The translations under genes and the position numbers were made by a program. The notes beneath the pieces were generated by a model. That model had not been told where the DNA came from. It made no database searches and saw only the letters and a list, made by a program, of their open reading frames with translations. Positions 8,777 through 18,054 of a stretch of DNA of 64,000 bases are shown in pieces. Source of the DNA: REEB76 sp963774895 (GTDB taxonomy: Bacteria; Pseudomonadota; Gammaproteobacteria; Natronospirales; REEB76); assembly GCA_963774895.1 (NCBI GenBank), contig CAVZGN010000001.1, positions 744,001 through 808,000 of the forward strand, in the 5' to 3' direction. Each line of letters opens with the position of its first letter. The stretch's first letter is position 1.

Positions 8777-10060
8777 ATGAATACCCCAGCTACTTCGGAA
8801 TCTCATAAAAGGACGCGACGTCTGTATGTAGGGCTAGGCGCACTCGCGCTAATACTGTTGATCGCGATCGCGATCATAATTTCGAGAATTACGCCTGCGC
8901 AAAATGCACAACACCGCGGGTTCGGCCAATTCAATGGTCCGCAACCAGTGCAAGCGGCCGCCGCAGTCCGTGGGAATATTCCAATCACGCTGAGTGCGCT
9001 GGGCACGGTCACTCCTCTGGCGACAGTGACGGTGTTGACACAAATCAACGGGCAATTGATGCAGTTGGGTTTTACCGAAGGCAAAATGGTCAAAAAAGGC
9101 GATTTTTTAGCGCAAATTGATCCCCGCCCGTATCAAGTTGCCTTGGAACAAGCACAAGGGCAGTTAGCCCATGATCAGGGCCTGCTGCGTCAGGCGCAGA
9201 GCGATCTGGCACGCTATCGCATGCTCGCCGCACAAGATTCGATTTCGGCACAACAGGTCACGGACCAAACCTACCTGGTGGAGCAGTATCAGGGAACGGT
9301 CAAATCGGATCAGTCCCAGATAGATCTTGCACGTCTGGATCTGACCTATTGCCACATCGTCGCGCCGGTATCCGGCCGGGTCGGTCTGCGTCAGGTTGAC
9401 GTCGGCAATTATGTGCAGACATCCAACACCAGCGGTATTGTGGTCATCACCGAACTGTCACCCATCAGCGTGATATTCACACTCCCGGAGGACAATATCC
9501 CTCAGGTCATGCAGCGTATAGCCGCCGGCGCACACTTGCACGTCACGCTCTATGATCGCACCAATACCGACCAACTCGCCGTTGGCGAGTTGTCTGCCGT
9601 GGACAACCTGGTCAACACCACCACCGGTACGGTGCAGTTGCGTGCCTTGTTCAAGAACTCAAATAACATTCTGTTTCCCAATGAATTTGTTAACGTGCAG
9701 TTACTGGTGGACACCCTGCAAAATACAACGGTCGTGCCGTCGGCAGCCATCCAGCGCGGTGCGCCCGGCACCTTTGTGTATCTGGTCAATCCGGATGACA
9801 CGGTATCCTTGCGCAAGGTGACTCTCGGTCCCGCGGATGGTGAACGCATTGCCATTGTTACCGGTTTGAACCCGGGAGACCGGGTCGTCACCGACGGCGC
9901 CGAACAGTTGCGCGATGGCGCTAAGGTGATGCTACCGCAGACGCAGGCAAAAGCTTCCCCAGCGGCAGGCATGGCCACCGCGATCCAACCGCATTCCGCG
10001 AAGCGTAAAGGCTGGGGACATCATCACCCGCCGTCGTCACCGCCGTCCGGCGGATCCTGA
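8777..10060 (+). CDS. mdtA: RND efflux periplasmic adaptor, MdtA/MuxA type
   Basis: The protein has 427 residues with an N-terminal membrane anchor (about 18-37), a biotinyl-lipoyl domain split by an alpha-hairpin (about 80-205, with repeated QA/DQ-rich heptads), a beta-barrel and a membrane-proximal domain. It links the inner-membrane pumps to the outer-membrane factor. The C-terminus ends in a His/Pro-rich tail (WGHHHPPSSPP) that is not part of the conserved fold. It is first in a four-gene operon with two consecutive RND pumps, the hallmark of MdtABC in enterobacteria and MuxABC-OpmB in Pseudomonas. No strong ribosome-binding site is visible. Confidence 0.9.
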   Translation: MNTPATSESHKRTRRLYVGLGALALILLIAIAIIISRITPAQNAQHRGFGQFNGPQPVQAAAAVRGNIPITLSALGTVTPLATVTVLTQINGQLMQLGFTEGKMVKKGDFLAQIDPRPYQVALEQAQGQLAHDQGLLRQAQSDLARYRMLAAQDSISAQQVTDQTYLVEQYQGTVKSDQSQIDLARLDLTYCHIVAPVSGRVGLRQVDVGNYVQTSNTSGIVVITELSPISVIFTLPEDNIPQVMQRIAAGAHLHVTLYDRTNTDQLAVGELSAVDNLVNTTTGTVQLRALFKNSNNILFPNEFVNVQLLVDTLQNTTVVPSAAIQRGAPGTFVYLVNPDDTVSLRKVTLGPADGERIAIVTGLNPGDRVVTDGAEQLRDGAKVMLPQTQAKASPAAGMATAIQPHSAKRKGWGHHHPPSSPPSGGS

Positions 10061-10089
10061 AGCAAGGTCCGCCTGGTAACCGGGCACGC

Positions 10090-13000
10090 ATGAATCCGTC
10101 ACGTCTTTTTATACTACGGCCGGTCGGCACATCATTGCTGATGGCGGCGATCATCCTTGCGGGCGGCGTGGCGTATTTCTTTCTGCCACTCTCGGCTCTC
10201 CCTGAAGTGGATTATCCAACCATCCAGGTGCAGACACTCTATCCGGGGGCCAGCCCGGATGTGATGACCACCTCGGTCACCGCACCTTTGGAAGTACAGC
10301 TCGGCCAGATGCCGGGTCTTAACCAGATGTCCTCGTCCTCTTCAGCGGGCGCGTCTGTCATTACCCTGCAGTTCGATCTCAATCTGAGCCTGGATATCGC
10401 CGAACAGGAAGTGCAGGCGGCGCTCAACGCGGCCGGTAATCTGCTGCCCGCGGACCTGCCGGCGCCTCCCATCTATGCGAAAGTCAACCCCGCGGACGCC
10501 CCGGTGCTGACCCTGGCGGTTATGTCGAACACACTACCGCTCACGCAGGTGGAAGATCTGGCGGATACACGCTTGGCGCAGAAGATTTCACAGGTCGCAG
10601 GCGTCGGTCTGGTAACACTCAACGGCGGCGCGCGTCCCGCAGTACGCGTGCGTGCCAATCTGCGGGCGCTCGCCGGCTACGGCCTGAACATCGACGACCT
10701 GCGCAGCACCTTGGGCAATCTCAATGTGAACACGCCCAAGGGCAGTTTCGACGGCCCTTCCCAGTCCTATACCATCAACGCCAACGATCAATTACAGACT
10801 CCCGCGGACTACCTCGATGCCATCATCGCCTACCGTTCCGGGGCGCCGGTGCATTTGTCGGATGTGGCCACGGTGGAAGAAAGCGCTGAAAACGACAAAC
10901 TCGGCGCCTGGATGAATACCACGCCGGCCATCATTCTCAACATCCAGCGCCAGCCGGGCGCCAATGTGATCACCGTGGTAGACCGGGTAAAGGCGTTGCT
11001 TCCGGCACTGCAAGCATCGCTGCCAGCCTCGGTCAACGTGGTAACGCTCACCGACCGCACCAATACCATCCGTGCCTCGGTGCGCGACACGCAGTTCGAA
11101 CTGATATTGGCCGTGGGGCTCGTGGTGCTGGTGATTTTCCTGTTCCTGCGCAATCTTCCCGCGACCATCATTCCCAGCCTTTCCATCCCGCTTTCCATCA
11201 TCGGCACCTTTGGCGTGATGTACCTGATTGGCTTCAGCCTGGATAATCTGTCGCTCATGGCGTTGACCATTGCCACGGGCTTCGTGGTGGATGATGCCAT
11301 CGTCATGATCGAAAACATCGCCCGCTACGTGGAGCAGGGCGAAGCACCGCTGGCAGCGGCGCTCAAAGGCGCTGAACAGATCGGCTTCACCATCATCTCG
11401 CTGAGCGTGTCCTTGATCGCCGTGTTGATTCCACTGCTGTTCATGGGCGATGTGGTCGGGCGGCTATTTCATGAATTTGCCATCACGCTGGCGGTGACCA
11501 TCGTCATATCCGCTATCGTCTCGCTGACATTGGTGCCGATGCTGTGCGCCAAACTGCTGCGCCCGCAGGCACAGATTCGCAGCAACCGCATATCCGTCTG
11601 GAGCCAGCGCTTTTTCGACGCCATGATCAGCCGCTATGAACAAGCTCTCGATTTTGCCCTGGCACACGAGCGTGCCACACTGCTGGTGGCGGTTGCCACG
11701 CTGCTGCTGACCGTGCTGCTGTATTTCCTGATTCCCAAGGGACTTTTCCCCACTCAGGATACTGGCCTGATCCAGGGAGTCACGCAGTCCGCCCCATCCA
11801 TATCTTTCCCCGCCATGGTTGATCGCCAACAGGCGCTGGCACGGGTGATCCTGAAGAATCCCGACGTGGTAAGCCTGTCTTCATTCGTGGGCGTGGACGG
11901 CACCAACACCACCCTGAACAGCGGGCGCTTCCTCATCAATCTGCGGCCGCGGGACGATCGGCACCTGAACGCCACTGAGATCATCCGCAACCTGCAGAGT
12001 GAAGTCGCGGGCATCCCCGGCATCACTTTATATATGCAACCGTCCCAGGACCTGACGCTGGGCGATACGGTCAGTGCCACCCAATACCAGTTTGTCCTCG
12101 AAGACACCGACCCCGCCGAACTGTCCCATTGGTCAGGAACCATGCTGACCCGGATGCGGGCTTTACCTCAACTTTCGGGCGTGGCCAGCAATGCCGAGGA
12201 GCAGGGGCTGGCGGCCTATGTGGATATTGACCGCAGCACAGGCGCGCGTTTCGGCATCACGCCGGCGACCGTGGACAACGCCTTGTATGACTCCTTCGGG
12301 CAACGCATCGTCTCGACGATTTTCACCCAGTCGAATCAGTACCGCGTGATCCTGGAAGCCGACCCGTCAATGCAGCAGAGTCTGGATTCGCTGGATTCCA
12401 TCTATTTGCCGTCTTCGCTGGCAACCTATGCCCAAGTGCCGCTGTCCGCCATGTCAACTACCGAAACGCTCCAGACCCCACTGGCCATCAACCATCTGGA
12501 CCAGTTCCCGGCGGCAACGATTTCCTTCAATCTGGCACCGGGGGTGTCCCTCGGCGGAGCCGTCAGCGCCATCGAAGGTGTGGAGCACAGCATTAGCCTG
12601 CCAGCCAGCGTCATCACCAGCTTCGAGGGGGCGGCGCTGGCATTCAAAGCGGCTCTCGGCAACGAATTGTTCCTGATCCTGGCGGCGATCATCACGGTCT
12701 ACATTGTCCTGGGAGTGCTCTATGAAAGCTTCGTACATCCGCTCACGATACTTTCGACGCTGCCTTCAGCGGGCGTGGGTGCGTTGCTGGCGCTCATGAT
12801 TGCGGGCAGCGATCTCGATGTGATTTCTATTATCGGCATCGTACTGCTCATCGGCATCGTTAAGAAAAATGCCATCATGATGATTGACTTCGCACTGCAA
12901 GCTCAGCGTGGTGAAGGCTTGGAAGCACACAAGGCCATCCGGCAGGCGTGTCTGCTGCGCTTCCGCCCAATCATGATGACCACCATGGCAGCACTGCTGG

Positions 13001-13194
13001 CGGCGCTGCCACTGATGCTCGGCAGTGGCACCGGCTCGGAACTGCGCCGACCCCTCGGTATCGCCATTGTGGGCGGGCTGTTGCTCAGTCAATTACTCAC
13101 ACTTTTTACCACCCCGGTGATCTATCTGGCATTTGAACGGCTGGCTGGACGCATGCACCACTGGCGCATGCAGCGCGAGGAGGCGCGTTCATGA
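10090..13194 (+). CDS. mdtB: RND multidrug efflux pump subunit, MdtB/MuxB type
   Basis: This 1034-residue HAE1-family RND protein has the usual internally duplicated plan: helix 1, a large periplasmic loop, helices 2-6, a linker, then the same arrangement again. Proton-relay aspartates sit in the FVVDDAIVMIENIARY segment of helix 4, and NAIMMIDFALQ is present in the C-terminal half. It extrudes substrates with proton antiport as a heterotrimer with the next protein. Its stop overlaps the next start by four bases (ATGA), so the two pumps are translationally coupled. Substrates cannot be read from the sequence; bile salts, novobiocin or aromatic compounds are known for relatives. Confidence 0.93.
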   Translation: MNPSRLFILRPVGTSLLMAAIILAGGVAYFFLPLSALPEVDYPTIQVQTLYPGASPDVMTTSVTAPLEVQLGQMPGLNQMSSSSSAGASVITLQFDLNLSLDIAEQEVQAALNAAGNLLPADLPAPPIYAKVNPADAPVLTLAVMSNTLPLTQVEDLADTRLAQKISQVAGVGLVTLNGGARPAVRVRANLRALAGYGLNIDDLRSTLGNLNVNTPKGSFDGPSQSYTINANDQLQTPADYLDAIIAYRSGAPVHLSDVATVEESAENDKLGAWMNTTPAIILNIQRQPGANVITVVDRVKALLPALQASLPASVNVVTLTDRTNTIRASVRDTQFELILAVGLVVLVIFLFLRNLPATIIPSLSIPLSIIGTFGVMYLIGFSLDNLSLMALTIATGFVVDDAIVMIENIARYVEQGEAPLAAALKGAEQIGFTIISLSVSLIAVLIPLLFMGDVVGRLFHEFAITLAVTIVISAIVSLTLVPMLCAKLLRPQAQIRSNRISVWSQRFFDAMISRYEQALDFALAHERATLLVAVATLLLTVLLYFLIPKGLFPTQDTGLIQGVTQSAPSISFPAMVDRQQALARVILKNPDVVSLSSFVGVDGTNTTLNSGRFLINLRPRDDRHLNATEIIRNLQSEVAGIPGITLYMQPSQDLTLGDTVSATQYQFVLEDTDPAELSHWSGTMLTRMRALPQLSGVASNAEEQGLAAYVDIDRSTGARFGITPATVDNALYDSFGQRIVSTIFTQSNQYRVILEADPSMQQSLDSLDSIYLPSSLATYAQVPLSAMSTTETLQTPLAINHLDQFPAATISFNLAPGVSLGGAVSAIEGVEHSISLPASVITSFEGAALAFKAALGNELFLILAAIITVYIVLGVLYESFVHPLTILSTLPSAGVGALLALMIAGSDLDVISIIGIVLLIGIVKKNAIMMIDFALQAQRGEGLEAHKAIRQACLLRFRPIMMTTMAALLAALPLMLGSGTGSELRRPLGIAIVGGLLLSQLLTLFTTPVIYLAFERLAGRMHHWRMQREEARS

Positions 13195-16100
13195 GCCTGG
13201 CCTCGCCTTTCATCAAACGCCCGGTGGCGACCACGCTGTTGACCATCGGCATTGCCATGGCCGGAGTATTCTCTTTCCTGCAATTGCCGGTGGCGCCCTT
13301 GCCGCAGGTGGATTTCCCCACGATCTCGGTGCAGGCGCAGCTTCCCGGCGCCAGTCCCGAAACGGTCGCGGCGACAGTTGCCAGCCCCCTGGAACGGCAT
13401 CTGGGCGAGATCGCCGATGTCACCCAGATGACTTCGCAAAGTTCTGAAGGCAGTACGCGCATCGTGCTGCAGTTCGGTCTCGATCGAAACATAGACGGGG
13501 CGGCACGCGACGTGGAAGCGGCCATCAATGCGGCACGCGCCGACCTTCCGGCCAGCCTGCGCAGCAATCCGACCTATCACAAAGCCAACCCGGCGGATGC
13601 GCCTATCATGATCCTGGCGCTTACCTCCGACACCCTCACCCAGGGCCAGCTTTACAATTCGGCCTCGAATGTGCTGCAACAGCGCATCTCGCAGGTGGAT
13701 GGCATCGGCGAAGTGGACCTGGGAGGCAGTTCACTGCCTGCGGTACGGGTCGAACTCAATCCCACGGCATTGTCCAAGTATGGCATCGGCATGGAGGACG
13801 TACGCGCGGCGCTGACATCGGCCAACGCCAACAGCCCCAAAGGATCAATCGAGTTCGGCGGACGGCACTACCAGCTGTATACCAATGACCAGGCGACCCA
13901 GGCTGCGCAATACCACTCGCTGGTGATCGCCTATCGCAACGGCGCCGCCGTACACCTGACCGATGTGGCAGATGTGGAGGATTCGGTCGAGAACGTGCGC
14001 AACGCCGGATTGTCAAATGGACGGCCCGCGGTACTGGTGATCTTGTACCGCAAACCGGGCGCCAACATCATCCAGGCCGTGAATGGCGTACGCGCGCTGC
14101 TGCCGGTACTCCAGGCTTCCGTGCCGGCGAACATACATATTGCGGTGGCGCTGGATCGCAGCACCACCGTGCGCGCGGCTCTGCATGACACGGAATTCAC
14201 GCTTTTGGCCGCTGTGATCCTGGTGATTCTGGTGGTGTTCCTGTTCCTCGGCGATACCCGCGCCGCGCTGATCCCCAGCGTCGCTGTGCCGATTTCCATC
14301 ATCGGCACCTTCGCCGGCATGTACCTGTGTGGTTTCAGCCTCGATAACCTGTCGTTGATGGCGCTCACCATTTCCACAGGATTCGTGGTCGATGACGCCA
14401 TCGTGGTGCTGGAGAACATCACCCGCCATATCGAAGCGGGCATGTCGCGCATGCAGGCCGCCTTGCTCGGAGCCCGCGAGGTGAGCTTCACGGTGCTCTC
14501 GATGAGCATGTCGCTGGTGGCGGTATTCCTGCCCATATTACTGATGGGCGGCATCGTAGGGCGCTTATTCCGTGAATTTGCCATTACCTTGTCGCTGGCT
14601 ATCGGCGTGTCGCTGCTGGTCTCGCTAACCACTACCCCCATGATGTGCTCCATGCTATTGCGCGAGCGCCGCCCGGATAAGCCCCAGGGACGCCCGCGGT
14701 TAAACAGCCGGATTTTCAACTTTGTGCACCGTGGTTACGAGCATAGCCTCGATTGGGCTTTGCATCGCCCAAAACTCGTCATGCTGTCGCTAGGTGCAAC
14801 CGTGATGCTTACGGTAGTGCTATTCATATTGATCCCCAAGGGATTTTTCCCGCAGGAGGATACCGGCCAGATCATTGGCGGCATCCAGGCTGATCAGAGC
14901 ATTTCTTTCCAGCTCATGCGCCAGAAATTCACTCAATTCATGTCCATCGTGCAGCACGATCCGGCGGTCGCAAACGTGGTGGGTTTCACCGGCGGCCGGC
15001 AAACCAACTCCGGCTTCGTGTTCGTCTCGCTCAAGCCGCTCAGCGAACGTAAGCTTTCGGCCGACCAGATCATCGGCCGGCTGCGCAGAAAACTCAACCG
15101 CGTACCGGGCGCGCGCCTGTTCCTGCAAGCCGTCCAGGATATACGCGTCGGCGGCCGTCAAAGCAACGCCGAGTACGAATACACGCTGCAATCGGATTCC
15201 ACTCAGACGCTTTACGCATGGGCGCCACGTCTGCTGGCGGCGCTGCAAAATTCGCAGGTATTGCAGGACGTCAATTCCGATCAACAGCAGGGCGGGCTGG
15301 AAACCGATCTGGTGATTGACCGGCCGACCGCGGCGCGTCTTGGCGTCACGCCCAACGAGATCGACAACACGCTGTATGACGCATTCGGCCAGCGCCAGGT
15401 CTCCACAATCTATGAACAAATGAACCAGTACCACGTGGTCATGGAAGTAGCGCCGAGTTACTGGCAGAGCCCGGATTCGCTGAAAGATATCTATGTGAGC
15501 ACATCGGGTGGATCGGCTAGCGGGACGCAATCCAGCAACGCGGTCGCGGGCACGGTGTCCGGCACCAACAGGCCGGGATCAGCGGCCAACGCGCCCTCGG
15601 CGGCGGCCATCGCCAGCGACTCGGCGCGCAACGCCGCCATCAACTCGATTGCCAACATCGGGCATGCAACGGCCTCCAGCGGCACGCCGGTAAGCACCAG
15701 CGCGGAAACCCTGGTACCGCTGGCGACGTTTACGCACTACGTGCCTGGCTCCATGCCGCTGTCGGTCAACCACCAGGGGCTGTTCGTGGCCAGCACCCTG
15801 TCTTTTAACTTGGCGCCGGGCAAATCACTGAGCGATGCCGTGACCGCGATCCGCCAGGCGGAAGTCGCCATCGGCCTGCCGACTTCCATCCACGGCAGTT
15901 TTCAGGGAACGGCGCAGGTATTTCAGCAGTCGCTTGCCAGCGAACCGATCCTGATCCTGGCCGCGCTGGCGGCCGTGTATATTGTGCTCGGTGTTCTGTA
16001 CGAAAGTTACGTGCATCCCATCACGATACTTTCCACGCTGCCATCAGCGGGTGTCGGCTCCTTGCTGGCACTTACGCTTTGCCATATTCCCTTCACCATT

Positions 16101-16496
16101 ATTTCGCTGATCGGGCTGATCCTGTTGATCGGCATCGTGAAAAAAAATGCCATCCTAATGATTGACTTTGCGCTGGTCGCTGAACGCGTTCGCAATCTCT
16201 CGCCCCGGGACGCGATCCGGGAAGCCTGCCTGTTGCGGTTTCGCCCGATCATGATGACGACCTTCGCTGCCATGCTCGGCGCGCTGCCGCTCATATTCGT
16301 CACAGGTTACGGAGCGGAGCTGCGGCGGCCGCTGGGCATCTCGGTCATCGGTGGCTTGATTTTCAGCCAGTTGCTGACGCTATACACGACACCCGTCACG
16401 TATTTGTATCTGGACCGGCTGCGTCTGTGGTTGCTGCGGCGCGGTAACCGGCCACGGAATCAGATGACGCCCACTGTCATGCAAGGAGAATCCTGA
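13191..16496 (+). CDS. mdtC: RND multidrug efflux pump subunit, MdtC/MuxC type, with low-complexity insert
   Basis: The second pump subunit has 1101 residues, about 65 more than its partner. The RND plan is intact, with FVVDDAIVVLENITRH in helix 4 and NAILMIDFALV in the C-terminal half. The extra length is a block rich in Ala, Ser, Gly, Thr and Asn at about residues 772-838, which interrupts the second periplasmic region where the partner reads straight from YLPSSLATYAQVPL. MdtC is the substrate- and proton-handling subunit in E. coli. The insert is in frame and has no stop, so the gene is probably functional. It overlaps the outer-membrane factor by one base (TGATG). Confidence 0.93.
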   Translation: MSLASPFIKRPVATTLLTIGIAMAGVFSFLQLPVAPLPQVDFPTISVQAQLPGASPETVAATVASPLERHLGEIADVTQMTSQSSEGSTRIVLQFGLDRNIDGAARDVEAAINAARADLPASLRSNPTYHKANPADAPIMILALTSDTLTQGQLYNSASNVLQQRISQVDGIGEVDLGGSSLPAVRVELNPTALSKYGIGMEDVRAALTSANANSPKGSIEFGGRHYQLYTNDQATQAAQYHSLVIAYRNGAAVHLTDVADVEDSVENVRNAGLSNGRPAVLVILYRKPGANIIQAVNGVRALLPVLQASVPANIHIAVALDRSTTVRAALHDTEFTLLAAVILVILVVFLFLGDTRAALIPSVAVPISIIGTFAGMYLCGFSLDNLSLMALTISTGFVVDDAIVVLENITRHIEAGMSRMQAALLGAREVSFTVLSMSMSLVAVFLPILLMGGIVGRLFREFAITLSLAIGVSLLVSLTTTPMMCSMLLRERRPDKPQGRPRLNSRIFNFVHRGYEHSLDWALHRPKLVMLSLGATVMLTVVLFILIPKGFFPQEDTGQIIGGIQADQSISFQLMRQKFTQFMSIVQHDPAVANVVGFTGGRQTNSGFVFVSLKPLSERKLSADQIIGRLRRKLNRVPGARLFLQAVQDIRVGGRQSNAEYEYTLQSDSTQTLYAWAPRLLAALQNSQVLQDVNSDQQQGGLETDLVIDRPTAARLGVTPNEIDNTLYDAFGQRQVSTIYEQMNQYHVVMEVAPSYWQSPDSLKDIYVSTSGGSASGTQSSNAVAGTVSGTNRPGSAANAPSAAAIASDSARNAAINSIANIGHATASSGTPVSTSAETLVPLATFTHYVPGSMPLSVNHQGLFVASTLSFNLAPGKSLSDAVTAIRQAEVAIGLPTSIHGSFQGTAQVFQQSLASEPILILAALAAVYIVLGVLYESYVHPITILSTLPSAGVGSLLALTLCHIPFTIISLIGLILLIGIVKKNAILMIDFALVAERVRNLSPRDAIREACLLRFRPIMMTTFAAMLGALPLIFVTGYGAELRRPLGISVIGGLIFSQLLTLYTTPVTYLYLDRLRLWLLRRGNRPRNQMTPTVMQGES

Positions 16497-17977
16497 TGAT
16501 CCGTCGCGTGCTGATTGCGGGACTCCCGGCGCTGGCGCTGGCGGCGTGCATGGTCGGGCCGGACTATCAACGGCCCTCGGCGCCGGTGCCGGCTACCTAT
16601 AAGGAGCTGCAAGGCTGGAAAGTCAGCCAGCCGCAGGATGGCGTGGATCGCGGAGCATGGTGGGCTATCTATCAGGACCCCGAGCTGGACAAGCTCGAGC
16701 GCCAGATCGATATCTCCAACCAGAACATCCAAGCTGCGGCGGCCGCTTACTTGCAAGCCAGCGCGCTGGCGCGGGAAGCGCGCTCCAGCCTGTTTCCCAG
16801 CGTTTCCCTTGGGTTCAGCGCCACCCGTCAGGCCAGCAGTCAGGGCACATCCGTCGGAACCTCCGGCGGCCTCGGCACTACCATCACGAGTTCAAAACCC
16901 GGTCCACAAAATAGTTTCGACTTGTCAGGCACTGCCAGTTGGGATCTGGACCTGTGGGGGGGGATCCGGCGCGCTGAGGAGAGCGCCGTAGCCAGCGCCC
17001 AAGCCAGCGCCGCGCAACTCGCCTCCGCGCGCTTGTCGGCGCAGGCAGGTCTGGCCACCGACTATTTCAACCTGCGTGCGGCGGATCAATTGCAACAGCT
17101 GCTGGACAAAACCGTGGTGGCTTACAAGGAATCGCTGCGCATCACGCAAAATCAGTATGCCGCCGGTGTCGCCAGCCGGCTGGATGTCATCACCGCTCAG
17201 ACACAACTGGAGAACGCGCAAGCGCAAGCCATCAATGTGGGCGTACAACGCGCCATTTATGAGCATGCCATCGCCGTGCTCATCGGCAAGCCGCCAGCTG
17301 ACATCAGCCTTGCTCCGGGCAATCTCACGGCCACGGTGCCTGTGGTGCCGGTAAGTGTGCCATCGACGCTGCTCGAACGCCGTCCGGACATCGCCGCGGT
17401 CGAGCGCCAAGTCGTCGCTGCCAATGCACAGATCGGCGTGGCGGACGCGGCTTATTACCCGGATATTAGTCTGTCGGCCCTGCTGGGGTTTGTGGGCAAT
17501 CCGCTCGCCACGCTGGTGTCCACTTCCAACCGGGTATGGTCACTGGGCACGTCCGCCAGCGAAAACCTGTTCAACGGCGGAGAAACCAGTGCAGCGGTCA
17601 GCGCCGCCGAGGCAGCCTACGACGAAAGCGTGGCCAATTACCGGGAGACCGTCCTCACTGCATTCCAAGGGGTCGAAGACCAACTCGCAACCCTGAGAAT
17701 CCTACAGCAGGAGGCCGTGGTCCAGGATTCTGCCGTAGAGGCTGCAAGCCAGGCGATGAATATCTCGCTCAACCAGTACCGGGCCGGAACAGTTACCTAT
17801 ACGACCGTGGTCACAGCCCAGGCGACGCTGCTGGCCGACCAGCAGCAGTCATTGACCATACAACAAAATCGTCTGGTGGCGACCGTCACGCTGATCGAGG
17901 ACCTGGGGGGTGGCTGGACTGCCGAGCAACTCCCGACCCCGGAGGATGTGAAGCGAGGCAAGCTCGACGATCAATAA
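16496..17977 (+). CDS. outer-membrane efflux lipoprotein (NodT/OpmB-type OMF)
   Basis: This 493-residue protein has a lipoprotein signal peptide with lipobox LAAC (Cys18), followed by MVGPDYQRP, the standard start of NodT-family outer-membrane factors. Two OEP repeats of coiled-coil helices and beta-strands follow, with the LLERRPDIAAVERQ motif near residue 295 and TVVTAQATLLADQQ near the end. It forms the TolC-like trimeric channel for the upstream adaptor and pumps, completing a MuxABC-OpmB-type tripartite system. The start overlaps the preceding stop (TGATG), so all four genes are probably co-transcribed and coupled. It converges on a minus-strand gene about 75 bp downstream, with no obvious terminator hairpin between them. 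Confidence 0.92.
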   Translation: MIRRVLIAGLPALALAACMVGPDYQRPSAPVPATYKELQGWKVSQPQDGVDRGAWWAIYQDPELDKLERQIDISNQNIQAAAAAYLQASALAREARSSLFPSVSLGFSATRQASSQGTSVGTSGGLGTTITSSKPGPQNSFDLSGTASWDLDLWGGIRRAEESAVASAQASAAQLASARLSAQAGLATDYFNLRAADQLQQLLDKTVVAYKESLRITQNQYAAGVASRLDVITAQTQLENAQAQAINVGVQRAIYEHAIAVLIGKPPADISLAPGNLTATVPVVPVSVPSTLLERRPDIAAVERQVVAANAQIGVADAAYYPDISLSALLGFVGNPLATLVSTSNRVWSLGTSASENLFNGGETSAAVSAAEAAYDESVANYRETVLTAFQGVEDQLATLRILQQEAVVQDSAVEAASQAMNISLNQYRAGTVTYTTVVTAQATLLADQQQSLTIQQNRLVATVTLIEDLGGGWTAEQLPTPEDVKRGKLDDQ

Positions 17978-18054
17978 GCAGGGGTCTTTGGATGGGATCA
18001 AACAAGTTATGTATGGCAAAGAAACTACAACTACAACCATTGCTGCCGCATAGT

